Source of the DNA: Anaerosporobacter faecicola
Lineage (GTDB): Bacteria; Bacillota; Clostridia; Lachnospirales; Lachnospiraceae
DNA length: 64,000 nucleotides
Assembly (NCBI RefSeq): GCF_012070565.1
Contig: NZ_JAAQRO010000033.1
Coordinates: 1 to 64,000, forward strand
Direction: 5' to 3'
Under the pieces are notes generated by a model that saw nothing but the letters and a program-made list of their open reading frames with translations, did no database searches and was not told the origin of the DNA. Both the position numbers and the translations under genes were made by a program. This document shows positions 32,226 to 41,332 of this stretch, in pieces (within the stretch, counting starts at the first letter, position 1; each line of letters opens with the position of its first letter).

Positions 32226-33011
32226 CTATATCAAATTGAAATGTTTTAATGCATAGGATATTCCATTGTCATCCACATCTTTTGTAACGAAGGATACCAG
32301 TGGAAATAGAGAAGGATCGGAATTACCCATAGCAATACTATGTGGTACATAGGTGAGCATGGATAAATCATTGGTACTGTCCCCAAAAGCATAAGCATCA
32401 TCAATTGAAAGATTGAAGTGATCAAGCAGAAATTGAATACCTGTAGCTTTGGAATACCCATGTGGTACAATCTCAAAGAAGGAATTGCCACGGTCAATGA
32501 ATGTAAAATTCTTTTTTTGACTTTCATAAAAGGAAGAATAATCGCTGGTATCCTGCACCCATATCGTAAATTTAGTAAAGTCTATGTCAGAATCATCAAA
32601 AGTTCCAAGTTGAAAATTACGAGCTTTCATAGAAGCACGTAAGGAACAGATTGTATCATTCGTTGAGTCTTTATCAAAGTAAACCTTGTTTACACCCTCT
32701 AAGCAGGCTTCTAGATTGCATTTCTTTAAATCAGAAAGTACAGAATCCATTACCTCTTTGGTTAATTTTTGGTTTAGTAAGACTTCCTTTTCGTGCAGAA
32801 TATAAGTTCCGCAACCACATACTAATCCATCAAAATCAAGAGAAAGAATACGATCATCCAACTCTTCTAAGGTCCGTCCTGTATTGATAAATGCCAAATG
32901 ACCGTTTTTTCTTGCTGCTTCTATTGCAGCTTTTGTATCAGCAGAGATGACATGGGTTACTTCGCTTAGTATTGTACCATCTATGTCAAAAAATAAAATA
33001 TGTCGGTTCAT
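32226..33011 (-). CDS. HAD-superfamily phosphatase (Cof type)
   Basis: A 261-residue hydrolase of the HAD IIB (Cof) subfamily. Motif I is FFDIDGTIL at residues 7-15 with the nucleophile Asp, motif II is FINTGRTLEE, and motif IV is GDSTNDLSML near residue 210. Such enzymes dephosphorylate sugar phosphates, pyridoxal phosphate or flavin precursors; the substrate is not visible. AAAGGAG lies before the ATG at 33011; the open frame extends 13 codons further but over that site. It is divergent from feoA. Confidence 0.85.
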   Translation of the reverse strand: MNRHILFFDIDGTILSEVTHVISADTKAAIEAARKNGHLAFINTGRTLEELDDRILSLDFDGLVCGCGTYILHEKEVLLNQKLTKEVMDSVLSDLKKCNLEACLEGVNKVYFDKDSTNDTICSLRASMKARNFQLGTFDDSDIDFTKFTIWVQDTSDYSSFYESQKKNFTFIDRGNSFFEIVPHGYSKATGIQFLLDHFNLSIDDAYAFGDSTNDLSMLTYVPHSIAMGNSDPSLFPLVSFVTKDVDDNGISYALKHFNLI

Positions 33012-33117
33012 AAAATCTCCTTTGGTGCTTTGCTTCTTTTTTCCTTCCACATACTAGCATAATAACAAACAAAATTCAACATTGTCCGTGTATTCTATAA
33101 GAAATTCTAAGAATATC

Positions 33118-33173
33118 TTGACGAATGAGGTTTGTTATACTATACTGTCTTTAATGAAAATGATAGTGATTCT
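33118..33173 (+). promoter_or_regulatory. feo promoter with Fur-like box
   Basis: TTGACG at 33118-33123 and TATACT at 33141-33146 (17-base spacer) put the transcription start near 33153. Immediately after it, GAAAATGATAGTGATTCTC (33155-33173) matches the 19-base Fur consensus GATAATGATAATCATTATC at 15 positions. Repression by Fur-Fe2+ would block the start of transcription, so the operon should be on under iron shortage. Confidence 0.75.
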
Positions 33174-33191
33174 CAATAAGGAGGTTTATAT

Positions 33192-33419
33192 ATGACGTTA
33201 TTTGAAGGGGACATCAATCAGGAATATCGAATCGATCAGGTTGAGGTAGAAGGAAATGTTGGAAGAAGGTTACAATCCCTTGGTTTGATCCATGATACAT
33301 TCATCAAAGTAGTGAATAAAAAAAAGAATGGAGCAATAATATTTAAAGCAAGGGGTACAAGACTAGCAGTGGGAAAAGATATTGCCAAGAAAATCTTGGT
33401 TTGCACAAAAGAATGTTAA
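33192..33419 (+). CDS. feoA: Ferrous iron transport protein FeoA
   Basis: A 75-residue SH3-like cytosolic protein supporting the FeoB iron channel. VEGNVGRRLQSLGLIHDTFI and FKARGTRLAVGKDIAKKI are the typical core. AAGGAGG precedes the ATG. feoB follows after about 30 bases. Confidence 0.92.
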   Translation: MTLFEGDINQEYRIDQVEVEGNVGRRLQSLGLIHDTFIKVVNKKKNGAIIFKARGTRLAVGKDIAKKILVCTKEC

Positions 33420-33452
33420 GCCCAACAGAAATAGGGGAGAATGGAGAGACAT

Positions 33453-35498
33453 ATGAAAGAAGAATTGCAAGTAGCATTCATAGGCAATCCCAATTGTGGC
33501 AAGACCACACTTTTTAATGCCTATACAGGAGCAAAATTAAAAGTAGCCAATTGGCCCGGCGTAACAGTAGAAAAGAAGGAAGGTGCGTTTAAGTACCATA
33601 GTCATCTGTTTAAACTAGTTGATCTGCCTGGTATCTATAGTCTTACGTCGTATACACTAGAGGAAAAATTGTCAAGAGAATACATATTAGATGATACCGT
33701 TGATGTAATCGTTGATGTTGCAGATGCATCTTGTCTTGAACGAAATCTTTTCCTTACATTACAGTTGATTGAACTTGGTAAACCAGTAATTCTGGCTCTT
33801 AATATGATGGATATTGTAAAAGAGAGAGGAATGGAAATCGATCTGCATCGTTTACCGGAGATGCTTGGTATTCCTGTAATTCCCGTGTCAGCCAGAAAGA
33901 AGACAGGGCTTGATATACTTATGCATGCAGTAGCACATCATCAAGTGAAGCATATGGATAGTAATTTGGAACATCATCATGATGGGAATGTCAGTAATCA
34001 TAAACATAGTCATCATTTGGAATATGCAGTGGTATATAGCGATGAGATTGAAGACAAGATTGATGAGATTATTGATCGACTCTATATGCATGACCCTGAT
34101 TTAAAAAATCCAAGATGGTATGCCATTAAGATTCTTGAACAGGATCCGGAGATATGCGAACAATTCCAAATCGACTTTTCTGATGTTGTACCACGCAGTT
34201 ATGAAACAGACATCATCAATCAAAAGTATGATTTTATCGAAGAAATAATAGATGAGGTTTTAGTAAATAAAGAAGAGAAAGCGGCGAAGACGGAAAAAAT
34301 CGATCATTACCTCACACACCGAGTTCTAGGATTGCCAATATTCTTAGGAATCATGGCACTGGTTTTCTTTCTGACATTTACCATTGGTGACTGGTTAAAA
34401 GGATATTTCGAGGTTGGAATAACCGGTATATCAGATGGTGTATTGGCATTGCTGCAACATCTGCACGCCAATGATATGGTTATCTCTTTAGTAGTAGATG
34501 GCATTATCTCAGGAGTTGGCGGTATTCTAACTTTTTTACCTAATATATTTATATTATTCTTGGCATTAGCATTCTTAGAGGATAGTGGATATATGTCTCG
34601 TGTAGCGTACATCATGGATGGAATCATGGGAAAGATTGGTTTGTCAGGTCGTGCATTTATTCCTATGTTATTGGGATTTGGATGTAGTGTTCCAGCGGTT
34701 ATGGCAACGAGAGCACTAGAAGACAGTAATGATCGTAGAAAGACCATACTTGTAACTCCATTTATGTCTTGTAGTGCCAGATTACCAGTGTATGTTTTGT
34801 TTTCCGATATGTTCTTTGGGAATTATGCAGTAATTGCAGCATTCTCCATGTATGTTATCGGTCTTGTGATAGCCATTCTTATTGCTTTTATCATGACGAA
34901 ACTTCAAAAGAAGAGTGAAACACATTCGTTGTTAATCGAGTTGCCAGAATACAAAACGCCAAATCTTCATACAATTGTTATCTATGTATGGGATAAAATT
35001 AAGGATTACTTAACGAAAGCGGGAACAACAATTTTTGTTGCCTCTATCATCATCTGGTTTATCCTAAATGTAGGTCCACATGGAATCGTAACGGATATTA
35101 CCGAAAGTTTTGGAGCTGGAATTGGAAAATTCTTAGTCCCTATATTGGTTCCTACTGGTTTAGGTTTGTGGCAGATTGCATTAGCACTCATATCTGGTTT
35201 GGCAGCAAAAGAGGTAGTCGTATCTAGTATCGGAGTACTCTTTGGAATCGGAAACATTGCTTCTACCAATGGAAGAAGTGCTTTGCTAGAGGTATTAAGT
35301 AATGCGGATTTTACTGCTGTGAACGCATATTCCATGATGATTTTCGTACTCTTGTACACGCCATGTGTTGCAACGATTGCAACAATCAAACGAGAAATGA
35401 AATCCGTAAGGTGGACAGTATTTGCCATCGTGTTCCAGGTTGCAGTCGCTTGGTTGGTATCAACGCTATTCTTCCAAATTGCACAGATTCTTATGTAA
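33453..35498 (+). CDS. feoB: Ferrous iron transporter FeoB with His-rich insert
   Basis: A roughly 681-residue membrane GTPase for Fe2+ uptake. The G domain shows GNPNCGKTTLFN (G1), the switch WPGVTVEKKEG, DLPGIYSLT (G3) and LNMMDIV (G4). Between about residues 160 and 190 there is an unusual His-rich stretch (VAHHQVKHMD, LEHHHDGNVSNHKHSHHLEY) that could bind metal. The C-terminal part holds about eight membrane helices with the gate motif region LGFGCSVPAVMATRALE and SCSARLPVYVLF. An ATG at 33441 is also in frame, but GGAGAG before 33453 favours the latter. Confidence 0.93.
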   Translation: MKEELQVAFIGNPNCGKTTLFNAYTGAKLKVANWPGVTVEKKEGAFKYHSHLFKLVDLPGIYSLTSYTLEEKLSREYILDDTVDVIVDVADASCLERNLFLTLQLIELGKPVILALNMMDIVKERGMEIDLHRLPEMLGIPVIPVSARKKTGLDILMHAVAHHQVKHMDSNLEHHHDGNVSNHKHSHHLEYAVVYSDEIEDKIDEIIDRLYMHDPDLKNPRWYAIKILEQDPEICEQFQIDFSDVVPRSYETDIINQKYDFIEEIIDEVLVNKEEKAAKTEKIDHYLTHRVLGLPIFLGIMALVFFLTFTIGDWLKGYFEVGITGISDGVLALLQHLHANDMVISLVVDGIISGVGGILTFLPNIFILFLALAFLEDSGYMSRVAYIMDGIMGKIGLSGRAFIPMLLGFGCSVPAVMATRALEDSNDRRKTILVTPFMSCSARLPVYVLFSDMFFGNYAVIAAFSMYVIGLVIAILIAFIMTKLQKKSETHSLLIELPEYKTPNLHTIVIYVWDKIKDYLTKAGTTIFVASIIIWFILNVGPHGIVTDITESFGAGIGKFLVPILVPTGLGLWQIALALISGLAAKEVVVSSIGVLFGIGNIASTNGRSALLEVLSNADFTAVNAYSMMIFVLLYTPCVATIATIKREMKSVRWTVFAIVFQVAVAWLVSTLFFQIAQILM

Positions 35499-35567
35499 TC
35501 GAAAGATAGAAGTTTATTATAAGTAAAGCAATGTAGGAATAATCCAGCAAAGAAAGAAGGAAGGTAT

Positions 35568-35711
35568 ATGGTTTCAATTCTAATTGTAGCTGCCATTGTA
35601 GCATATGCAGGATTTGTAATACGGAAAAAGGTCAAAGATATAAAAGAAGGAAAATATTGCAGTTGTGGCTGTTCTGGTTGTGGTATGCGAGGACAATGTC
35701 ATAAGGAATAA
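35568..35711 (+). CDS. FeoB-associated Cys-rich membrane protein
   Basis: A 47-residue protein: one membrane helix (MVSILIVAAIVAYAGFVIRK) followed by a basic stretch and a cysteine knot CSCGCSGCGMRGQC ending in HKE. This is the small FeoB-associated protein commonly found after feoB in Firmicutes; it may act in iron handling on the cytoplasmic side. AGAAGGAAGG precedes the ATG. It completes the feoA-feoB operon, with a terminator following. Confidence 0.85.
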   Translation: MVSILIVAAIVAYAGFVIRKKVKDIKEGKYCSCGCSGCGMRGQCHKE

Positions 35712-35716
35712 TACGA

Positions 35717-35798
35717 GTTGTTGCAGAATACGACTGGAGGCGATTTACGAAAAAACGTAAGATTCAGAAAATATTTTGCAACAGCTTTTTTTGTTTTT
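35717..35798 (+). terminator. Terminator of the feo operon
   Basis: GTTGTTGCAGAATA pairs imperfectly with TATTTTGCAACAGC, with an inner stem TTACG/CGTAA, and is followed by long T-runs. Confidence 0.7.
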
Positions 35799-35954
35799 TT
35801 CTTAAAATTTTGTATTTTTTAAAAGAACCCTTTTAAATTGTGATATAATTTAGTATAATATAGGTATTTAGCACGATAAAAAAAGTAAAAATTAATCGGT
35901 ACGTAGAATATACATAGTATTAGGCAATTACTTTTGCTAGGGAGGTTTTATCAA

Positions 35955-37034
35955 ATGGATAAAAATCTTAAATTATTGGAACAATTAAGAAAAGCAGAAG
36001 TTATGTTAGAGAATGAGAAAGGGTTAAATCTACGCCAAAAACAGGAACTACGCGAACATCAGAATCTGAGTCCCTTTGCCTCGTTTAGTGATGAATCTCT
36101 TGGTAGAGATAATTGGGAAGAACCTTGTGACCTAAGAACCGCATATCAACGAGATCGAGACCGAATTTTGCATTGTAAAGCATTTCGAAGATTAAAACAT
36201 AAGACACAGGTGTTTCTTGAACCGGAAGGTGATCATTATCGGACAAGATTGACGCATACATTGGAGGTTGCACAGAATGCACGAACCATTGCTCGCGCAC
36301 TTCGGTTGAATGAAGATTTGACGGAAGCCATTGCGCTTGGACATGATTTAGGGCACACCCCTTTTGGGCATGCAGGAGAAAGAGCATTGAATGAAGCATG
36401 CAAATCTGGGTTTGAGCATCATATACAGAGTATACGTGTTGTAGAATTACTTGAAAAGCATGGGGAAGGGTTGAATCTGACGCAAGAAGTACGAGATGGT
36501 ATATTAAATCACCAGACATCGGGAAAGCCAACTACCTTGGAAGGAAAGATTGTCCGTTTATCCGATAAGATTGCCTATATCAATCATGATATAGATGATG
36601 CCATTCGAGGGAAGATTATAACGGAGGAGGGAATCCCCGCCGTATACACAGAAGTTTTGGGACATAGCCCAAGAGAACGGCTGAATACCCTAATTCATGA
36701 TATTGTAATCCATAGTGAAGGTAAAGATGATATTGTAATGTCTCCTGAAGTGGAGGAAGCAATGCTTTCCTTACGAAAGTACATGTTTCAAAGTGTCTAC
36801 ACAAATCCGGTAGCAAAAAGCCAGGAGAAGAAAGCTGAAAACTTAGTAAAGCAGTTGTTTGATTACTATGTGGAACATATAGAAGAATTACCAGAAGAAT
36901 ATTTGGAGATGAGAGAGCAGGTACATGAATCAGAAGAACAAGTAATATGTGACTACATAGCGGGTATGACGGACCGTTATGCGATTAGTAAGTTCAAAGA
37001 GTTGATGATTCCCAGGTCATGGGGAATCTATTAG
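35955..37034 (+). CDS. dgt: dGTP triphosphohydrolase-like HD protein
   Basis: A 359-residue HD-domain enzyme that would split dGTP (or other dNTPs) to nucleoside and triphosphate. Metal-binding residues lie in RTRLTHTLEVAQNARTIARA (H), AIALGHDLGHTPFGHAGERA (HD) and later KIVRLSDKIAYINHDIDDAI (D). It begins the dgt-dnaG-rpoD cluster typical of clostridia. AGGGAGG lies before the ATG at 35955. Two TATAAT boxes at 35844 and 35854 may serve as -10 elements. Confidence 0.88.
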   Translation: MDKNLKLLEQLRKAEVMLENEKGLNLRQKQELREHQNLSPFASFSDESLGRDNWEEPCDLRTAYQRDRDRILHCKAFRRLKHKTQVFLEPEGDHYRTRLTHTLEVAQNARTIARALRLNEDLTEAIALGHDLGHTPFGHAGERALNEACKSGFEHHIQSIRVVELLEKHGEGLNLTQEVRDGILNHQTSGKPTTLEGKIVRLSDKIAYINHDIDDAIRGKIITEEGIPAVYTEVLGHSPRERLNTLIHDIVIHSEGKDDIVMSPEVEEAMLSLRKYMFQSVYTNPVAKSQEKKAENLVKQLFDYYVEHIEELPEEYLEMREQVHESEEQVICDYIAGMTDRYAISKFKELMIPRSWGIY

Positions 37035-37055
37035 TTAGAAAGGAAAGGCAATCTG

Positions 37056-38831
37056 ATGTATTACCCAGAGGATTTAGTAGAAGAGATAAGACAAAGAAAT
37101 GATATAGTCGATGTGATTTCTGAACATGTGAAGTTAAAACGTTCTGGAAATAACCATATGGGATTGTGTCCATTTCATAATGAAAAATCCCCTTCCTTTA
37201 GCGTTAGTGGTCAAAAACAGATGTATCATTGTTTTGGTTGTGGTGTTGGAGGTAATGTATTTACCTTTGTAATGGAGTATGAGAATTATTCTTTTGTAGA
37301 GGCTTTGAAATATCTTGCAGAACGAGCCGGTATTCCTTTACCAGAGGAAGAACAGAATGAAGAGGCAAAACGAAAAGCCGATTTAAAAACCCAACTATTA
37401 GAGATTAACCGTCAGGCTGCGAAATACTTCTTTTATCAGTTGAAGTCGGAGAGAGGGAAGATCGCTTATGAGTATTTGACAAACCGTAAACTTACAGACG
37501 AAACCATTAAGATGTTTGGTCTGGGGTATTCTAATAAATATAGTGATGACTTATATCAGTATCTAAAACAAATGGGATATAGTGATGAAATCTTACGACA
37601 ATCAGGTTTAGTAACATTTGATGAGAAAAAAGGTGCCTATGATAAGTTTTGGAATCGGGTAATGTATCCAATCATGGATGGTAACAACCGTGTCATTGGT
37701 TTTGGTGGACGAGTTCTTGGACAAGGTGAACCCAAATACCTCAATTCACCAGAGACATTATTATTTGATAAAAGTAGGAACTTGTATGGTTTGAATATAG
37801 CAAAAACGGCAAGAAAGCATAATATGCTGATTTGTGAAGGCTATATGGATGTAATAGCTCTTCATCAAGCCGGTTTTACCAATGCGGTGGCATCGCTAGG
37901 AACTGCATTTACGGGGTTACAGGCGAATCTTTTGAAGAGGTATACAGACGAAGTATTGCTGACCTATGATAGTGATGGTGCAGGAGTAAAAGCCGCTTTA
38001 CGTGCAATACCAATCATGAAGGAAGCCGGACTTCGTACAAAGGTCATTAATATGCGACCATATAAAGATCCAGATGAATTTATGAAAGCATTAGGTGCGG
38101 AAGAATTCCAAAAGAGGATTGATGAAGCACAAAATAGTTTTTATTTTGAAATTGAGGTGTTACAAAAAGAATACGATCTTAATGATCCAGAACAGAAGAC
38201 AAAATTCTTCAATGAAGTAGCGAAAAAGTTATTAGTTTTCACGGAAGAGATTGAAAGAAATAATTATATTGAAGCAATCGATCGAATCTATCATATGGGA
38301 TTTGATAATCTGCGTAAACTTGTTAATCATTATGCTGCAACGATGGTAACAACGCCTACTATGATTAAAAAAGTACAGGAACGAAGTAACAATAAACGGG
38401 TTACTGCGCAGGATAGCATGAGACAAGCTAGCAAATTATTATTGACTTGGCTGATTGAGGATACAAGATTGTTTTCGAAAATAAAGGGAATCATTAGCGA
38501 AGAAGATTTTGATGGGGAACTTTATCAGAAGGTTGCTGGAATGTTATTTCAACAATACAAAGAGCAAGGTCAAGTGATTCCAGCGAAGATCATTAACCAG
38601 TTTGAAAGCAAAGAGGAACAGAATGAAGTTGCTTCCCTTTTCAGTACTACATTTCAGGAAGAGATGAGTATAATGGAAAAGGAAAAAGCATTGAATGATT
38701 TGATCTATCGAATCAAGAAATACAGCTTGGACAATCGGAGCAGAAATGTCACGGATATTGCACAAATGCAGAGCATCATCAAAGCACAAGCCGATTTACA
38801 GAAATTGCATATTTCTCTTGCGGATGGTTAG
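37056..38831 (+). CDS. dnaG: DNA primase
   Basis: A 591-residue primase making RNA primers for replication. The N-terminal zinc domain is CPFHNEKSPSFSVSGQK followed by YHCFGCGVGG, the catalytic core follows, and the TOPRIM part shows CEGYMDVIALHQAGF and YDSDGAGVKAA with the metal-binding Glu and Asp residues. The C-terminal domain (about 430-591) would bind DnaB helicase. The start is 21 bases after dgt, in the same operon. Confidence 0.95.
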   Translation: MYYPEDLVEEIRQRNDIVDVISEHVKLKRSGNNHMGLCPFHNEKSPSFSVSGQKQMYHCFGCGVGGNVFTFVMEYENYSFVEALKYLAERAGIPLPEEEQNEEAKRKADLKTQLLEINRQAAKYFFYQLKSERGKIAYEYLTNRKLTDETIKMFGLGYSNKYSDDLYQYLKQMGYSDEILRQSGLVTFDEKKGAYDKFWNRVMYPIMDGNNRVIGFGGRVLGQGEPKYLNSPETLLFDKSRNLYGLNIAKTARKHNMLICEGYMDVIALHQAGFTNAVASLGTAFTGLQANLLKRYTDEVLLTYDSDGAGVKAALRAIPIMKEAGLRTKVINMRPYKDPDEFMKALGAEEFQKRIDEAQNSFYFEIEVLQKEYDLNDPEQKTKFFNEVAKKLLVFTEEIERNNYIEAIDRIYHMGFDNLRKLVNHYAATMVTTPTMIKKVQERSNNKRVTAQDSMRQASKLLLTWLIEDTRLFSKIKGIISEEDFDGELYQKVAGMLFQQYKEQGQVIPAKIINQFESKEEQNEVASLFSTTFQEEMSIMEKEKALNDLIYRIKKYSLDNRSRNVTDIAQMQSIIKAQADLQKLHISLADG

Positions 38832-38919
38832 AATATTAGTAATTGTGTGAAGTATTTGTAATTTATGAGTTATAACTTAGAGATTGCGAGTATAACTGAT
38901 TAGGAAGAGGTGGACTACG

Positions 38920-40044
38920 ATGGACGAAAGTATGGCAAAGTTTGTAGAAAAATTAAAAGAGCTTCTTGTGTTTGCTAAATCGAAAAAAAATGTTCTAGAG
39001 TATCAGGAAATTAATGATTTCTTCTCAGACATGGACATCGATGAAGAGAAAATAGAGAAAATCTACACATACCTTGAGAAAAATGGGGTTGATGTATTAC
39101 GTATAACAAACAGTGAAGAGGAAGAAGATCTAGGTCCGGAAGATGATATGTTACTAGATGAGGAAGAGGAGATTGAAGATTTAGAAAAGATCGATCTGTC
39201 TGTTCCAGAAGGTATCAGTGTTGAAGATCCAGTACGTATGTATCTGAAGGAAATCGGTAAAGTTCCATTGCTTAGTGCAGATGAAGAAATTTCACTTGCG
39301 AAGCGAATGGAAGAAGGCGACGAGAATGCAAAGAAACGTCTTGCAGAAGCCAATCTTCGTCTTGTTGTTAGTATTGCAAAACGATATGTTGGTCGAGGAA
39401 TGCAATTCCTTGATCTGATTCAAGAAGGAAATCTTGGATTGATCAAAGCTGTTGAAAAGTTTGATTATACGAAAGGCTATAAGTTCAGTACTTATGCTAC
39501 ATGGTGGATCCGTCAGGCTATCACAAGAGCCATTGCTGATCAAGCAAGAACCATTCGTATCCCCGTTCATATGGTTGAGACGATCAATAAATTGATACGT
39601 GTTCAACGACAATTGCTACAGGAATTAGGAAGAGAACCACAACCGGAAGAAATTGCAAAAGTCATGAAATTACCAGTGGAAAGAGTTCGTGAGATTCAGA
39701 AGATATCCCAAGAACCAGTATCACTTGAAACACCAATTGGTGAGGAGGAGGATAGCCATTTAGGTGATTTTATTCAAGACGATAATGTACCTGTTCCAGC
39801 AGAAGCAGCAGCATTTACCTTACTGAAAGAACAACTGGTGGAAGTTCTGAGTACCTTAACAGAACGGGAACAAAAAGTACTTCGTCTAAGATTCGGTTTA
39901 GATGATGGAAGAGCTAGAACACTCGAAGAAGTAGGAAAAGAATTTAATGTAACAAGAGAACGAATTCGTCAAATAGAAGCCAAAGCTCTTCGTAAATTGC
40001 GCCATCCAAGTAGAAGCCGCAAATTAAAAGATTATTTAGAATAA
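38920..40044 (+). CDS. rpoD: Primary sigma factor RpoD (SigA)
   Basis: A 374-residue housekeeping sigma factor. Region 1.1 is at 1-75, an acidic stretch follows, then region 1.2 ([20 protein letters not shown]), region 2 ([40 protein letters not shown]), region 3 and region 4 ([15 protein letters not shown] and the helix-turn-helix [20 protein letters not shown]). It recognises TTGACA/TATAAT promoters such as those listed here. It ends the dgt-dnaG-rpoD cluster and is followed by repeat copies A4 and A5. Confidence 0.96.
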   Translation: MDESMAKFVEKLKELLVFAKSKKNVLEYQEINDFFSDMDIDEEKIEKIYTYLEKNGVDVLRITNSEEEEDLGPEDDMLLDEEEEIEDLEKIDLSVPEGISVEDPVRMYLKEIGKVPLLSADEEISLAKRMEEGDENAKKRLAEANLRLVVSIAKRYVGRGMQFLDLIQEGNLGLIKAVEKFDYTKGYKFSTYATWWIRQAITRAIADQARTIRIPVHMVETINKLIRVQRQLLQELGREPQPEEIAKVMKLPVERVREIQKISQEPVSLETPIGEEEDSHLGDFIQDDNVPVPAEAAAFTLLKEQLVEVLSTLTEREQKVLRLRFGLDDGRARTLEEVGKEFNVTRERIRQIEAKALRKLRHPSRSRKLKDYLE

Positions 40045-40051
40045 ACAATAC

Positions 40052-40203
40052 AAGGGTCAAAAAGTCATTTCACTTTGTGCTCGCACAAAAGTGAAAATGA
40101 CCTTTTGACCCGCAAAACATGAGCAAGTAGCGCGAAAGCGCGGATTGCGAATGCTTTAGGATTGCGGGAGTTGCGAAGCAACGGAGCAATACGTGTATTG
40201 CAA
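40052..40203 (+). repeat. Family A repeat, copy A4
   Basis: The most complete copy. Stem 1 is a 58-bp palindrome at 40054-40111 (GGGTCAA/TTGACCC outside, TTTGTGC-TC-GCACAAA at the tip). Stem 2 is GCGC-GAAA-GCGC at 40130-40141, with a GNRA-type loop. Stem 3 at 40161-40190 is ATTGC enclosing GTTGC-GAA-GCAAC and closed by GCAAT, with the internal loop GGGA/GGA conserved between copies. A second copy starts 152 bases later. Confidence 0.92.
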
Positions 40204-40355
40204 GGAATACAAAAAGTCATTTCACTTTGTGCTCGCACAAAAGTGAAAATGACCTTTTGACCCGCAAAACATGAGCAAGTAGCGCGAGAGCGCGGATTGC
40301 GAATGTTTTAGGATTGCGGGAGTTGCGAAGCAACGGAGCAATACGTGTATTGCAA
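40204..40355 (+). repeat. Family A repeat, copy A5
   Basis: Nearly identical to A4 over its last 140 bases. The left outer arm of stem 1 has become GGAATAC, so that arm no longer pairs with TTGACCC. Stem 2 has loop GAGA instead of GAAA, again GNRA type. Stem 3 is unchanged. A further fragment of the tail (GCAAAGCAACGGAGCAATAC) follows at 40352-40371. Confidence 0.92.
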
Positions 40356-40393
40356 AGCAACGGAGCAATACGTGCATCTTAAAACTACAAAGA

Positions 40394-40437
40394 GAAAATG
40401 CCATATGATCGGGGATAAATCCATCGTATGGCATTTC
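40394..40437 (+). terminator. Terminator after rpoD and the A4-A5 repeats
   Basis: GAAAATGCCATAtGAT pairs with ATCgTATGGCATTTC; a T-rich stretch follows. It is 350 bases after the rpoD stop codon, so the repeats may be part of the rpoD transcript. Confidence 0.7.
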
Positions 40438-40630
40438 TTCTGTTAATTTAATTTGTTATTTAGCTAATAATTATAAAACTAAACATAAAATTAACATAAT
40501 GCACAAAAAAACAGATAAAAAGTATGAATTGTTAATAAAAAAAATGGTTTTTTTCCTAGAAATGTGTTATAATGTTGGTAAAAATAAGAATAAAATTAGG
40601 GAAAAGTGCCAATAAGTAGAGAGGTACAAT

Positions 40631-41332
40631 ATGCAAATTTCAAAAAGACTACGTGCTGCAGTAGCACTTGTAACGAAAAATAATCGAGTGGCTGATATCG
40701 GGTGTGACCATGCGTATACTTCCATTTATTTGGTGGAGAATAAGATTGCATCTAAGGTTATTGCTTGTGACATTAACAAGGGACCTTTAGAGAGAGCAAA
40801 GGAAAATATCGCACACTATGGATATGATTCTGTTATTGAAACTCGTCTATCAGACGGTGCAAAGAAGATAACTCCAGGAGAGGTTGATACGTTGTTCCTT
40901 TCTGGAATGGGAGGAGCACTTGTAGTTAAAATCTTGTCCCAAAGTAAGGAAGTTACATTACAGTGTAACGAGCTGATCTTACAACCACAATCGGAAATCT
41001 TTTTAGTAAGAAGATATCTTCATGATATTGGATTCGAAATCACCAAAGAAGATATGGTGATTGATGATGGAAAATATTATGTAATGATGCGTGCTACGAA
41101 GACGGATGAAGAACAACAATATACCAGTGAAGCGGAATATCTATATGGCGCTGAACTGTTGAAAAATCGTAATCCAATCTTACTTCAGTTTCTTCATAAG
41201 GAAAAGAATACCTATGAAAAGATCTTATCGACATTAGAAAAAACACAATCGGATAACTCGATGAAACGAATTTCCGAAGTAAAAGAACAACTAGAATATA
41301 TAGAAGAGGGATTGGGATACTATGATATGTAG
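40631..41332 (+). CDS. trmK: tRNA (adenine-22-N1)-methyltransferase TrmK
   Basis: A 233-residue SAM-dependent methyltransferase that modifies A22 of tRNA. The SAM site is RVADIGCDHAYTSIYLVENK, followed by VIACDINKGPLERAKENIA and LFLSGMGGALVVKIL; LILQPQSEIFLVRRYL is a further TrmK block. Its place after rpoD and overlap by 11 bases with the Nif3 gene are typical of Firmicutes. A TATAAT at 40568-40573 is the likely -10. Confidence 0.92.
   Translation: MQISKRLRAAVALVTKNNRVADIGCDHAYTSIYLVENKIASKVIACDINKGPLERAKENIAHYGYDSVIETRLSDGAKKITPGEVDTLFLSGMGGALVVKILSQSKEVTLQCNELILQPQSEIFLVRRYLHDIGFEITKEDMVIDDGKYYVMMRATKTDEEQQYTSEAEYLYGAELLKNRNPILLQFLHKEKNTYEKILSTLEKTQSDNSMKRISEVKEQLEYIEEGLGYYDM

Noticed and set aside
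35006-35635. 209-codon open frame antisense to feoB
   Set aside because: It mirrors membrane-helix codons of feoB, has no ribosome binding site and no recognisable domain.
40052-40375. Repeats considered as a CRISPR array
   Set aside because: Units are about 150 bp, palindromic throughout, and not separated by unique spacers; no cas gene is present.
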